The notes: a model not told the origin generated them from the letters alone. DNA of 64,000 nt from Fidelibacterota bacterium (GCA_021734255.1 JAIPJM010000001.1:124001-188000), one strand, 5' to 3'; positions 17,450 to 26,642 are shown, numbered from the stretch's first letter. A program made the numbers and translations.

Positions 17450-18091
17450 ATGAAAAATTTAACAGTCATTCGGATGGGGTTGGTGCCTTATGAAGAGGCC
17501 TGGAATTTCCAGCGCGATATGCACGCAAAAAGGTTAGCGGGTGAAATTAATGACACCCTCATTCTGTTAGAACACCCCCCTGTTTATACCCTGGGAAAAA
17601 ATGCTGGTGATGAAAATTTAATTGATCCCGGCGACGCTGAAGTGATACAAAGCGACCGGGGTGGCGATATCACCTGGCATGGTCCTGGACAGCTCGTGGG
17701 GTATCCCATTTTTAACCTGGAAGACCATCAGAAAAGTGTGAGTTGGTATATGCGAAGTCTGGAGGATACGATCATCAAAACCCTGCAGAAATTCGCTATC
17801 GACAGCGAGCGGATCAGAGGCTTGACCGGTGTATGGGTGGGAGATAAAAAAGTGTGTGCCATGGGGGTGCGATTGTCTCGCTGGGTTACCATGCATGGAT
17901 TTGCCTTGAATGTGAGACCGAAGATGTCATATTTCAATGGCATGATACCCTGCGGAATCCAGGGAAAAGGGGTGACAAGCCTGAAGGAATTACTGAACAA
18001 AGATATTGAGATATCAGCAGTGACACCCTTTTTGATAGACGCATTTAGCAGCATATTCGGGTTTGACCAGATCGAAGAGAGAGCGGATTGA
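17450..18091 (+). CDS. lipB: Octanoyl-[acyl carrier protein]:protein octanoyltransferase
   Basis: 213 aa from the ATG at 17450; the track start at 17336 adds an unrelated leader. Transfers octanoate from ACP to lipoyl domains. Family blocks are LLEHPPVYTLGKNA, RGGDITWHGPGQLVGYP, KKVCAMGVRLSRWVTMHGFALNV (the conserved Lys-Val) and MIPCGIQGKGVTSL with the catalytic Cys. Its stop overlaps the TTG start of the E1 gene. The substrate, the E2 lipoyl domain, is encoded two genes downstream, and lipA lies at 24.6 kb. Confidence 0.94.
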   Translation: MKNLTVIRMGLVPYEEAWNFQRDMHAKRLAGEINDTLILLEHPPVYTLGKNAGDENLIDPGDAEVIQSDRGGDITWHGPGQLVGYPIFNLEDHQKSVSWYMRSLEDTIIKTLQKFAIDSERIRGLTGVWVGDKKVCAMGVRLSRWVTMHGFALNVRPKMSYFNGMIPCGIQGKGVTSLKELLNKDIEISAVTPFLIDAFSSIFGFDQIEERAD

Positions 18092-20100
18092 GTAAAAATT
18101 ACAAGGGCTATAGCAAAAAACACCTGATGAAGATCTTTAGGCTCATGGCCACGTCCAGAAGAATGGATGAAAAGATGCTGACTTTGCTCCGGCAGGGTAA
18201 ATCCTTCTTTCATATTGGCGCAGCTGGCCACGAGGGGGCCCAACTGGCCTGTGCCTTGAACATCAAACCGGGTTATGACTGGGCCTATCCCTATTACCGT
18301 GACCAGGCCATGGTGCTGGGTCTGGGAGCCAGTATAGACGACCTTTTCCTGGGGTTTCTGGCGAAACAGGATGATCCCAGTTCAGGTGGACGCCAAATGC
18401 CCCAGCATTTCGGTCACAAAGAACTGAATATTGTCTCTCAATCCAGCCCCACAGGTACCCAATATCTTCAAGCGGTAGGAACAGCCATGGCCCTCAAAAG
18501 AGAGGGAAAAGATGCGCTTGTTTATGTCTCCTCCGGTGAAGGGACAACCAGCCAGGGTGAGTTTCACGAAGCTTTGAACTGGGCTAGCCGTGAACAACTA
18601 CCGGTCCTGTTCCATATCGAGGATAATGGCTATGCCATATCAGTACCCAAGGCAGAGCAGATGGCCATGGGATCCGTTTTTGACATGGTTGGCGGTTATC
18701 ACAACTTGAACAGGCTTGAGACAGACGGTACCAACCTGTTTTCTTCCCAGAGAACCTTCCGTAAGGCTGTAACAAGTATTCGCCGAGGTGATGGACCGGC
18801 GCTGGTGGTATCCAATGTGGTTCGTCTCATGCCCCACTCCTCTTCAGATGATCACAGAAAGTATCGAGATACCGCTGATCTGGCCAATGACCTGAAAAGA
18901 GACCCCATCGAAAATTTCAGAAAGATCTGTGAAGATGATGGGATCATTACCGCAGAAGAGTTCCAGGCCGTCTGGGATGAGGTCGTTCAAGAGGTGGATG
19001 ATTCAGCCGATAGAACCCAGAAAGCAGCTTACCCTTCGAAAGCTGATGCCATTACCCATGTGGTAAACGAAGACACCTCACATGTGAAAGCAGGACCCAT
19101 TGAGCCCCTTGGTGAAGCGATCGTTATTGTCGATGCGATCAATCATGCCCTGTATGAAGAAATGGAGCATAACGAAAAGATGCTCATTTATGGCCAGGAT
19201 GTGGCTGATGGGAAAGGTGGGGTCTTCACCGCAACCAAAGGATTATCAACGGCGTTTACTGGCAGGGTCTTCAGTTCACCCCTGGCAGAGGCTTCCATCA
19301 TTGGTACAGCTGTTGGTGCTGCTGTCGCTGGTCTGAAGCCGGTCGTGGAGATTCAATTTGGAGACTATATCTGGACAGGCATGATGCAGATCCGAAATGA
19401 GGTTGCTACCATGCGCTACCGCAGCAATAATGCATTTTCTGCCGGTATTGTCATGCGCGTGCCGGTGGGCGGATATATTCACGGAGGGCTCTGCCACAGC
19501 CAGAGCATTGAAGGTTTTTTCATGCACCTGCCGGGGATTCACATTGCTTATCCTTCCAACGCAGCAGATGCCAAGGGTTTGTTGAAATATGCGTGTAGAA
19601 TCGATGATCCCGTTCTCTTTTTGGAGCACAAAGGGATGTATCGCCAGGGGTTCGCAAAAAGACCGGAGCCCAGTTCCGATTACCTGCTCCCCTTCGGCCA
19701 GGCAGCCGTGGTCCGGGAAGGTCAGGACCTGAGTATCATCACCTATGGGATGATGGTGTACAAAGCCATTGAAGCGGCAAAGAAATTGGAAAAAACACAC
19801 GGCGCGTCCGTTGAGGTGGTGGATCTACGGACTCTGTCTCCCCTGGACAAGAAAACCGTAGGGGCATCCATTCAAAAATGTAACAAAGCCATGGTGGTTT
19901 ATGAGGACACCTTGACAGCCGGCCCGGGAGCTGAGGTGGCGGCTATCATATCAGAAGAATTCTTTGAATACTTGGATGGTCCAGTATTGAGGGTGGCTGC
20001 CAAGGATAGTCCGATTCCTTTCAACTGGGATCTTGAGGATGAAGTGCTGCCCCAAACAGAAGATATTTACGATAAAGCCACACGCTTGTTGGGCTTTTGA
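18088..20100 (+). CDS. 2-oxoacid dehydrogenase E1, alpha and beta subunits fused
   Basis: 670 aa thiamine-diphosphate-dependent decarboxylase. The alpha half (about 1-330) has the TPP motif SSGEGTTSQGEFHEALNW...EDNGYAIS; the beta half (about 340-670) has IYGQDVADGKGGVF, FSSPLAEASIIGTAVGAA and VEVVDLRTLSPLD. Fused E1 proteins of this layout occur among branched-chain/pyruvate dehydrogenases. The start is a TTG overlapping the lipB stop (TTGA). The substrate (pyruvate or a branched-chain oxoacid) is not decided by the sequence. Confidence 0.92.
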   Translation: MSKNYKGYSKKHLMKIFRLMATSRRMDEKMLTLLRQGKSFFHIGAAGHEGAQLACALNIKPGYDWAYPYYRDQAMVLGLGASIDDLFLGFLAKQDDPSSGGRQMPQHFGHKELNIVSQSSPTGTQYLQAVGTAMALKREGKDALVYVSSGEGTTSQGEFHEALNWASREQLPVLFHIEDNGYAISVPKAEQMAMGSVFDMVGGYHNLNRLETDGTNLFSSQRTFRKAVTSIRRGDGPALVVSNVVRLMPHSSSDDHRKYRDTADLANDLKRDPIENFRKICEDDGIITAEEFQAVWDEVVQEVDDSADRTQKAAYPSKADAITHVVNEDTSHVKAGPIEPLGEAIVIVDAINHALYEEMEHNEKMLIYGQDVADGKGGVFTATKGLSTAFTGRVFSSPLAEASIIGTAVGAAVAGLKPVVEIQFGDYIWTGMMQIRNEVATMRYRSNNAFSAGIVMRVPVGGYIHGGLCHSQSIEGFFMHLPGIHIAYPSNAADAKGLLKYACRIDDPVLFLEHKGMYRQGFAKRPEPSSDYLLPFGQAAVVREGQDLSIITYGMMVYKAIEAAKKLEKTHGASVEVVDLRTLSPLDKKTVGASIQKCNKAMVVYEDTLTAGPGAEVAAIISEEFFEYLDGPVLRVAAKDSPIPFNWDLEDEVLPQTEDIYDKATRLLGF

Positions 20101-20193
20101 AATTGAACCGGACACTGAGGCTCTCGAAGTGCAGGTTTTGATACCGCCGGAATTTCGAGTCTTACGATCTCCGGCAAACGAAATGGTGATCTT

Positions 20194-21486
20194 ATGATTT
20201 TCGATATTGTCATGCCAAAGATGGGTGAATCTCTGACCGAAGGTACGGTCCTTGAGTGGAAAAAGAAGGTTGGGGATACCATCGAAAAGGACGAGATTCT
20301 GCTTGAGATCGCCACCGATAAGGTGGACTCTGAGATACCCTCGCCTGTTTCAGGTTCGTTGGTAGAGATCATTGGCGAGGTCAATCAAACCTATGATGTG
20401 GATACGGTGATCGCCCGGGTTGAGACAAGCGACGACGTGGAACAGAAACGTCCCTCGCCTTCCCCGGTAGCGGACCAGGCTGACAGTTCAAAAAAGACAG
20501 CACCAAGCAGGGAGCAAGCATCACCACCCGTAAAAATTAACATACCCCAGAGTTCAGGTGTGGGGAGCCATCGTTATTACTCTCCCCTGGTGCGTGCCAT
20601 TGCGGCCCAGGAAGGTATCAGTCCAGACGAGTTATCCAGGATACCAGGCACCGGGTTTCGGGGGCGCTTGAGCAAGCGGGACATTCTTTTTTATGTAGAG
20701 ACGAAGAAAAAGAGTGATTCAGGGACCAAAACGACTGGCCTGGAGCCGACTGGCCTGGCCGATAATGTCAGCGAAGATGAGACTGAGATCATTGACATGG
20801 ATACCATGCGCAAGAGCATCGCCAAGCATATGCGTCAGAGTGTGGACACCTCTGCCCATGTTTATTCTGTCAGCGAAGCTGATATGACGGGGATCATGGA
20901 CTTCATTGCAGAGAACAACGCTGCCTTCAAGAAAAAGCATGGTCACTCTCTCACGGTGACTCATTTCATCACTCACGCGGTAAAAGATGCCCTGTTGGAG
21001 TTTCCGCTGGTGAATGCATCACTGGATGGCGCGAAGATCGTACGCCATAAGCACCTGAATGTGGGAATTGCTGTTGCGGTTGGTAATGGTCTGGTGGTTC
21101 CCCCGGTACGGAATGCGGAGGAGAAATCACTCCTGGACATCTCTCATGATGTCGCCGGGATCGTTTCCCGGGCCAGAGACAAAAAACTGACACTGGATGA
21201 CCTGGAAGGGACCACCTTCTCTATCACCAATTTTGGCGTGTTCGGTAACCTGGCCGGCTACCCCATCATCAATCAGCCCAACGTGGCTATTCTTGGGGTG
21301 GGCGCCATTAAGAAACGCCCTGTTGTTGTCGAGGTGAAGGGTCGGGACGAGATCGTTATCCGTCAGATCTGCGTATTTACTCTGGGGTTTGACCATCGCC
21401 TCATCGATGGTGCTATGGGGGGGCAATTCATTGAAGCGGTTGTGAAGAATCTGGAAAACCCTGAAGAAGTTCTAAAAACTTTATAG
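20194..21486 (+). CDS. Dihydrolipoamide acyltransferase (E2) of a 2-oxoacid dehydrogenase complex
   Basis: 430 aa. An N-terminal lipoyl domain has the modified Lys in EIATDKVDSEIP (about residue 43). After a Pro/Ser-rich linker, YYSPLVRAIAAQEGISPDEL..GFRGRLSKRDI is the E1/E3-binding domain. The catalytic acyltransferase domain fills the C-terminal half and ends with FDHRLIDGAMGGQF, holding the catalytic His and Asp. It follows the fused E1 by 94 bp and completes the complex with lpd. Confidence 0.94.
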   Translation: MIFDIVMPKMGESLTEGTVLEWKKKVGDTIEKDEILLEIATDKVDSEIPSPVSGSLVEIIGEVNQTYDVDTVIARVETSDDVEQKRPSPSPVADQADSSKKTAPSREQASPPVKINIPQSSGVGSHRYYSPLVRAIAAQEGISPDELSRIPGTGFRGRLSKRDILFYVETKKKSDSGTKTTGLEPTGLADNVSEDETEIIDMDTMRKSIAKHMRQSVDTSAHVYSVSEADMTGIMDFIAENNAAFKKKHGHSLTVTHFITHAVKDALLEFPLVNASLDGAKIVRHKHLNVGIAVAVGNGLVVPPVRNAEEKSLLDISHDVAGIVSRARDKKLTLDDLEGTTFSITNFGVFGNLAGYPIINQPNVAILGVGAIKKRPVVVEVKGRDEIVIRQICVFTLGFDHRLIDGAMGGQFIEAVVKNLENPEEVLKTL

Positions 21487-21490
21487 TTAT

Positions 21491-21592
21491 GTCATCCGGA
21501 CCCCGAGCTTGTCGAGGGGGAAGGATCTTGATCCCGAATATCGAAACAATGGATCAAGATCCTTCGCTGCGATTCTCTACGCTCAGAATGAC
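21491..21592. repeat. Intergenic GTCAT..ATGAC inverted-repeat element, copy 1
   Basis: Bounded by GTCAT and ATGAC, with perfect internal arms AAGGATCTTGATCC (21521-21534) and GGATCAAGATCCTT (21551-21564). It lies between convergent genes (E2 and arsM), where its hairpin could also act as a bidirectional terminator. A related full copy is at 37906-37985. Confidence 0.7.
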
Positions 21593-21598
21593 AATTGG

Positions 21599-22393
21599 TT
21601 ATTTAGGCTTACGAGCAAAGAGCGTAATACTCAGTAGCCCAGTCTCTCCCGATTTCCAGACCCGATAAGCTTCATCTGAGAGGTGTTTACGGACCACGTG
21701 TTCTGGAAGGTCTATACTTCGCTCCTGACGAACGTCTATGTCGGTAAAGCCTGAATCCTTAACCAGTCCGATGTACTCATCTTTGGGTAGGGCTCCCGCC
21801 ACACAACCGGCATAGAGTTCGGCCGACGTCTTCAATTCAGCTGGTATCTGTCCTTTTGAGACAATATCAGAGACACAGAAATGGGCGCCTGGCTTAAGGA
21901 CGCGATATATTTCTTTGAAAGCCTTTTCCTTGTCTGGGACCAGATTGAGGACGCAATTGCTGATGACCACATCGATGCTATCATTATCAACCGGCATATC
22001 CTCGATGTCGCCATAGCGGAAGTCGATATTCGTCAGACCGAGCTTGTTCTTGTTCTCAACGGCTTTCGTCACCATCTCCATGGTGAAGTCCACCCCGATC
22101 ACCTGGCCGGTATCTCCTACAATGCGCTGAACGATAAAAGCATCGTTGCCTGCTCCTGAGCCCAGATCGAGTACCGTATCACCCTCGGATATCTCTGCGT
22201 GGTTTGTCGGTAAACCACAGCCCAGGTTGTAATCGGCTGCCTTCACATAGCCATCCATACCGGTGTAATCTTCCTTCATGACATAGGTGTCATCCGGATC
22301 TGAGCAGCCCGAGCCACAGCAACAGCTGTTCTCGGTAACGACGGAGGCATATTTATTCTTTACGATGGTTTTGAGTTCAATGTTTTGAGTCAT
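21599..22393 (-). CDS. arsM: Arsenite methyltransferase
   Basis: 264 aa SAM-dependent methyltransferase. The SAM site is VLDLGSGAGNDAF, and the arsenic-binding cysteines of the ArsM family are present: the Cys cluster SCCCGSGC near residue 23, NLGCGLPT, ISNCVLNL and YAGCVAGAL. It methylates As(III) to less retained species. It follows arsR on the same strand. Confidence 0.92.
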   Translation of the reverse strand: MTQNIELKTIVKNKYASVVTENSCCCGSGCSDPDDTYVMKEDYTGMDGYVKAADYNLGCGLPTNHAEISEGDTVLDLGSGAGNDAFIVQRIVGDTGQVIGVDFTMEMVTKAVENKNKLGLTNIDFRYGDIEDMPVDNDSIDVVISNCVLNLVPDKEKAFKEIYRVLKPGAHFCVSDIVSKGQIPAELKTSAELYAGCVAGALPKDEYIGLVKDSGFTDIDVRQERSIDLPEHVVRKHLSDEAYRVWKSGETGLLSITLFARKPK

Positions 22394-22433
22394 TAGAATG
22401 ATCCTTGTCTATTCTTTTTGTTAGCCACAGGTC

Positions 22434-22488
22434 TACACAGAGTGGCATTTATGCTCACCAGCACTTTTATCTGTGTTTCATCTGTGGC
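22434..22488. repeat. CCACAG-type intergenic hairpin repeat, copy A
   Basis: Arms GCCACAGGTCTACACAGA and TCTGTGTTTCATCTGTGGC form an imperfect hairpin between arsM and arsR. A second copy is at 43567-43630, and the two share near-identical arms but unrelated loops. Confidence 0.6.
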
Positions 22489-22505
22489 ATAAAGGTTTTC
22501 AACAA

Positions 22506-22823
22506 CTAGCAGCATTTCATGGATGAAAAGAGGGAGGTAAAGGCTGTTTTCGCCTTTTCCATCACCCGCTCGTTAAGGCAATAGCAGGTTCTGGGTCCGT
22601 CGATCTCACCCCTGATGAGGCCCACGCGCTTGAGTTCTTTCAGGTGTTGTGACACCGTGGACTGAGACAGGGGCAGTAAATCCACCAGGTCGCCAACAAT
22701 GCATTGGTCCTTGTCATTAAGGACCCGCAAAATTTGCACCCGAGCGGGGTGGGCCATGGCTTTGGCTATATCAGCCAATTCCTGGTCTGTGGTGTGAAAG
22801 ATATCGATCTTTGCTATCGCCAT
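22506..22823 (-). CDS. arsR: ArsR/SmtB-family metalloregulator
   Basis: 105 aa winged-helix repressor. The DNA-recognition helix is [20 protein letters not shown]. Cysteines lie at CIVGDLV, TCYCLN and the C-terminal KCC, a plausible As(III) site. GGAGG precedes the ATG, and a 19-bp operator-like palindrome lies just upstream, so it probably represses itself and arsM. Confidence 0.93.
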   Translation of the reverse strand: MAIAKIDIFHTTDQELADIAKAMAHPARVQILRVLNDKDQCIVGDLVDLLPLSQSTVSQHLKELKRVGLIRGEIDGPRTCYCLNERVMEKAKTAFTSLFSSMKCC

Positions 22824-22836
22824 GCTCGCCTCCTAG

Positions 22837-22855
22837 CGTATATCGCAAATATACG
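22837..22855. promoter_or_regulatory. ArsR operator-like palindrome
   Basis: Perfect inverted repeat CGTATAT-CGCAA-ATATACG, 13 bp upstream of the arsR start codon. ArsR-family operators are typically AT-rich dyads of this size overlapping the promoter. Confidence 0.72.
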
Positions 22856-22914
22856 ATTAAAAAACTTAAAGCAAACATTTTTGATTCTCTGCATCTTTGG
22901 ATCTTAACTCCCAG

Positions 22915-23037
22915 TTATTTCTTCTGGAGCAGTTCCTTCAGTTCCTCATGTCTTCTTCTCTGGTCCTTCGATTGGGTAAGCAGCTGTGAAAGGATCACCA
23001 CGGATATGATGATCAGGAATGTGATACCGATATTCAT
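22915..23037 (-). CDS. 40-aa single-span membrane peptide, below the ORF-track cut-off
   Basis: ATG at 23037 preceded by AGGGGG, 5 nt away. The translation starts MNIGITFLIIISVVILSQLL, one hydrophobic helix, and continues as a charged amphipathic tail (TQSKDQRRRHEELKELLQKK). Signal-anchor topology with a cytoplasmic helical tail is likely. It sits about 60 bp upstream of the ArsR operator, on the same strand as arsR. Function unknown. Confidence 0.6.
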   Translation of the reverse strand: MNIGITFLIIISVVILSQLLTQSKDQRRRHEELKELLQKK

Positions 23038-23155
23038 GTCAACCCCCTATATATTTATGACAAGATACATGACCAGCATCACCAGCTGACCGAATATCGC
23101 CAAGAGGTTGAAATTCTGCCAGCAAAGGGGGAATCCAACGATAAATGGGTGTGAT

Positions 23156-23776
23156 TTACTTCTCCAGGCTCATCATGAGGAAGCCGGTGAAAGCCGCATT
23201 ATTAGGCGACAGGGATCTGTCGACTGACGCTCTCATTTTGAGGATGGCCTTGCGGTAGGCGATGTAAAATTCCCAACTGGGCCGCGGCTTGTATTCCAGG
23301 CCCTCCAGTTCGAAGTACTGGATGACGCCCTTGGCTGTGGTTGGTTTTACAAAGACCTCTTTTTGGGGGCGATGGTAAACTGGGAGCAGGGAGATAAGCG
23401 ACCACTTGGCCAGCTTACCCTCGATCAGGATATCCAACATCATGTTAAAACCAGTTTCGTGATTGCTGTGCAGCGCCTCCTTCAGACCATTGGCTAGGAT
23501 CGCTTCCTGCTGGGGTCCCAGACTGTTGACATAGTCGCGAAACTTTGGTTTTTCAAAAAGACTGACCAGGCTTGCCCGGCTAACGATCTTGCCCATGGAC
23601 TGGACGACCGACTTAGGGTCGTCAAACTGATCCTCAGCAAATGTCTCCTGCACCAGAGCGGTCATTTTCCCCACGCCATGCTTTTTTGCCAGCGCCAGCA
23701 TTTCAGGATTTTCAAAGCCACCGGGGTACATGCTCAGGAACTGTTCTTCGGCCTGTTTTAATTTATCTGTGTTCAC
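23156..23776 (-). CDS. Uncharacterised 206-aa protein
   Basis: Not recognised. A soluble, mostly helical protein with MNTDKLKQAEEQFLSMYPGG at the start, a central segment rich in Lys and Phe (FEKPKFRDYVNSLG) and a WEFYIAYRKAILKM helix near the C-terminus. No signal peptide, membrane span or catalytic motif is obvious. It lies 53 bp downstream of the PEBP-like gene on the same strand. Codon use matches the neighbours. Confidence 0.75.
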   Translation of the reverse strand: MNTDKLKQAEEQFLSMYPGGFENPEMLALAKKHGVGKMTALVQETFAEDQFDDPKSVVQSMGKIVSRASLVSLFEKPKFRDYVNSLGPQQEAILANGLKEALHSNHETGFNMMLDILIEGKLAKWSLISLLPVYHRPQKEVFVKPTTAKGVIQYFELEGLEYKPRPSWEFYIAYRKAILKMRASVDRSLSPNNAAFTGFLMMSLEK

Positions 23777-23829
23777 TGTACTTCTCCTAAGTCAGTACGG
23801 GCGAAATCGTCTTTGGCTCCCAATTCAGG

Positions 23830-24381
23830 TTATTTTCTACGATACTTACCCATCAACTGTCCCTCTGACAGAACATGCCCCTCCATTGCAGCCAGCAAGT
23901 CGGCTTTTGATGCACCCGCCTCAAGATCCAGCATCTTCGACAGGGCATATATCTTGAAATAATAGCGATGCTTACCACCAGGAGGACAGGGCCCGCCATA
24001 TCCGAGCTTTCCAAAATCATTGGTGCCGTGCCTGGCACCATTTGCCAGTTCGGGCATGGGTGGCAGGTTGCGGGGAATCTCTGTGACTTCGGCAGGAATG
24101 TTGAAAAGGACCCAGTGGACCCAGGTTCCCATGGGGGCATCCGGGTCATCGCAAATGAGCGCGAAAGACTTGGTGCCTTCGGGTGTGTTTGACCAGCTCA
24201 AGGGAGGTGAAATATCAGTACTGTCGCAGGTGTATCTCTCAGGGATCATACCCCCCTTTTCAAAAGCAGGGCTGGCCACTTGAATGTCTCCATCACCGCC
24301 GGTTTGACACGACCAGAGCAAAATAAAAAGGCTCAATAGAAGACCAGATACATGCCTGGAATTAAAGCTTGAATGCTTCAT
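23830..24381 (-). CDS. YbhB/YbcL-family (PEBP-like) lipoprotein
   Basis: 183 aa. A lipoprotein signal (LLLSLFILLWSC) is followed by a complete PEBP fold: SPAFEKGGMIPERYTCDSTD, SPPLSWSNTPEGTKSFAL, DDPDAPMGTWVHWVLFNIP and GYGGPCPPGGKHRYYFKIYAL, which include the anion-binding Asp-Pro-Asp and His residues. Bacterial members are secreted or periplasmic; their ligands are mostly unknown. Confidence 0.9.
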   Translation of the reverse strand: MKHSSFNSRHVSGLLLSLFILLWSCQTGGDGDIQVASPAFEKGGMIPERYTCDSTDISPPLSWSNTPEGTKSFALICDDPDAPMGTWVHWVLFNIPAEVTEIPRNLPPMPELANGARHGTNDFGKLGYGGPCPPGGKHRYYFKIYALSKMLDLEAGASKADLLAAMEGHVLSEGQLMGKYRRK

Positions 24382-24562
24382 GATATATTCTCCTTATACA
24401 GGTTTGAGCTGTCCAAACCCAGATGATCATTGAATGAGACTTGAATCTATGGCTTGTTGGCCGTGAATCAAGAGTTGCTTCGATTTCACCCGGTAGGCAA
24501 AAGCTGTAAAAATCAAGCATCGATTATTTCCAAAGCCCCTGCTCGGTCTATATTGTCGAGTG

Positions 24563-25444
24563 ATGAAGAAAGCAACAAAGCCTGCCTGGCTGAAGACCAA
24601 GCTCCGCTCAGGGCCAAACTTTCAGGAACTGAAGGATATCGTTAATGACCATCAGGTCCATACGGTCTGTCAGGAGGCAAAATGTCCCAATATCTCAGAA
24701 TGCTGGGAACGCCGGGCTGCCACGATCATGATCCTGGGTGACACCTGTACCCGCTCCTGCGGCTTTTGTGCCGTCAAGACCGGAAAACCGTCAGCTGTGG
24801 ATCTGGATGAACCACGGCGAACCGCAGAAGCGGTTAAAAAAATGGGGCTGCACCACTGCGTGATCACATCGGTGGATCGTGATGAACTGGATGATTTTGG
24901 CGCAGAGATCTGGGCTGAGACCATCCGCCAGGTCCATGAAAAAGTTCCAGGCTGCTCTGTAGAGGTGCTTACACCGGATTTTCAGGGTGCAGCAGAACAC
25001 ATTCAGACCGTCCTGGATGCCAAGCCAGAGATCATGAGTCATAATCTGGAAACCGTAGAAAGACTCCATCGAAAGATCCGCCCGCAAGCCCAATATCAAC
25101 GCTCACTGGATGTGCTCAGACAATCTGTCAAAGCAGGTCTGCAGACAAAGAGTTCTATCATGGTGGGTATCGGTGAAGAAAAGGCAGAGGTTTTTGCTCT
25201 TATGGACGATATTCGCGACACGGGCTGTCAGATCTTCTCTGTGGGGCAGTATTTACAACCAACCCATGAGCATGAACCGGTCCATCGCTATGTCCACCCC
25301 GACGAGTTTGAGGAATACCGGATCTATGGACTTAAGCTCGGATTTTCCTATGTGGAATCGGGTCCCCTGGTTCGATCATCTTATCATGCAGACGAACAGG
25401 TCCTGCAGAATGAAATACTCTATCCACAGCAAGCGCCAGCTTAG
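24563..25444 (+). CDS. lipA: Lipoyl synthase
   Basis: 293 aa radical-SAM enzyme that inserts two sulfurs into octanoyl-lysine. Both iron-sulfur clusters are visible: the auxiliary CQEAKCPNISEC and the SAM cluster CTRSCGFC. The C-terminal RSSYHA contains the Ser ligand of the auxiliary cluster. GTG 24560 and ATG 24563 are adjacent; I chose the ATG. The stop codon sits in the loop of a short GCCAGC/GCTGGC hairpin. It functions with lipB and the E2 substrate encoded upstream. Confidence 0.96.
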   Translation: MKKATKPAWLKTKLRSGPNFQELKDIVNDHQVHTVCQEAKCPNISECWERRAATIMILGDTCTRSCGFCAVKTGKPSAVDLDEPRRTAEAVKKMGLHHCVITSVDRDELDDFGAEIWAETIRQVHEKVPGCSVEVLTPDFQGAAEHIQTVLDAKPEIMSHNLETVERLHRKIRPQAQYQRSLDVLRQSVKAGLQTKSSIMVGIGEEKAEVFALMDDIRDTGCQIFSVGQYLQPTHEHEPVHRYVHPDEFEEYRIYGLKLGFSYVESGPLVRSSYHADEQVLQNEILYPQQAPA

Positions 25445-25453
25445 CTGGCTCCT

Positions 25454-25843
25454 CTAGCGATTCAATAGATAGAACAAAATAGCAACCAGCAAGCCAATAC
25501 TCAGGATGGAAGCTGTAAAAACGAGTTGTTGCTTTTTGAGGGTCTTTTCCTCTTCTGTCGGGGGTCTGATCTCATCTTTATGCCTGGCCTCTTTGGATGC
25601 ACCAAAGGCAACCCCTAGCGCAACGCCGACACCGACACCAACAGGGATGTTCTCAAGGGCAACACCGATGCCAGCTCCAATAGCAATGCCGAGACCCATT
25701 CCCTGGTTTTGAAAATACCCTTTTGGATACCCCGGTGTTATTTCAAGCAGTACTTTTTGCTTTTTGGCCATCTTGAAGGCAAACCAGCCGATCACCAGGA
25801 CCATAATGCCAACCAGAACCAGCATAAACATCCAATTATTCAT
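25454..25843 (-). CDS. Membrane protein with glycine-zipper segment
   Basis: 129 aa. One N-terminal span (MLVLVGIMVLVIGWFAF), a Gly-rich hydrophobic stretch (GMGLGIAIGAGIGVAL...GVGVGVALGVAFG) and a C-terminal span (ILSIGLLVAILFYLL). The regular Gly spacing suggests tightly packed helices. Function unknown. It converges on lipA. Confidence 0.7.
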   Translation of the reverse strand: MNNWMFMLVLVGIMVLVIGWFAFKMAKKQKVLLEITPGYPKGYFQNQGMGLGIAIGAGIGVALENIPVGVGVGVALGVAFGASKEARHKDEIRPPTEEEKTLKKQQLVFTASILSIGLLVAILFYLLNR

Positions 25844-25870
25844 TAAGCATCTCCGATCCGTTCATTAACC

Positions 25871-26599
25871 TTATTGTCGAACCCCCAGAGCCTGTAAAAC
25901 GAGATCAGCCAGAAACTGGTTCCCCCTGACGTTCAAATGAACCCCGTCGACAGTAAGCACATCCTGATACAGGTTGTCCGGATTGTTGTCTGCCAGGTAA
26001 GCGACAAATGCCTGTCGCAGATCAAGCAGCTGGACCCCCGCTGAACGAGCCACCTTGCGAATGATGTCAGCATATTCATCTAACATTTTATCCAGTTTAT
26101 TCGCGCCGCCGGTTTGTTCACCGATGACGGTAGGCGTGCACAGGATGACACGAACGTCATTATCCTGCAGCTGGGTAATGATATCAAGCAGTCCGGATTC
26201 AAAATCTTCCTGTGTGGTGCCGCTGAGATAGTCTCGAGTTTTGGCCAGCTCCCAGTGCCAGACATCATTGATACCGATATAGATAAGGACGATGCTCGGG
26301 TCCTTTGAGAGCACATCCCGCTCCAGGCGTGCCTGCAGGTCTGGAACCTTGTGGCCGCTGATCCCGGCACCGATCACCTGAATGTTCTGACCAGGGTAAG
26401 TCGTTGCGATGGACTCTTTAACCTGGGTGACATAGCCATTGGGTCTCACACCCAGCTGGGTAATGGAGTCACCAAAAAAGACGATGACATCACCATCTTG
26501 TAGCCCCTGTTGTGGTGAGCAGGTGAGAAGTAACAGGCTGAATAACATTGAGCCGCACTTCTGTCGAAAACGAACGGGAATCAATTTTTTCTCTCTCAT
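25871..26599 (-). CDS. SGNH/GDSL-family hydrolase, exported
   Basis: 242 aa from the ATG at 26599 (MREKKLIPV...), which removes an overlap with the upstream gene implied by the track start at 26689. The segment MLFSLLLLTC is a lipoprotein-type signal. The four SGNH blocks are present: FFGDSITQLG (Ser), GAGISGHKV (Gly), YIGINDVWH (Asn) and VDGVHLNVRG (Asp, His). Family members are esterases, lipases or carbohydrate deacetylases; the substrate is unknown. Confidence 0.88.
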   Translation of the reverse strand: MREKKLIPVRFRQKCGSMLFSLLLLTCSPQQGLQDGDVIVFFGDSITQLGVRPNGYVTQVKESIATTYPGQNIQVIGAGISGHKVPDLQARLERDVLSKDPSIVLIYIGINDVWHWELAKTRDYLSGTTQEDFESGLLDIITQLQDNDVRVILCTPTVIGEQTGGANKLDKMLDEYADIIRKVARSAGVQLLDLRQAFVAYLADNNPDNLYQDVLTVDGVHLNVRGNQFLADLVLQALGVRQ

Positions 26600-26642
26600 C
26601 ATATACCCTAAATTATGATTTGGATTTGAGGATTCAAAACGA

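Noticed and set aside
21599-22393. Second selenoprotein in arsM
   Set aside because: All expected arsenic-binding positions are Cys codons, and no in-frame TGA occurs within the gene.
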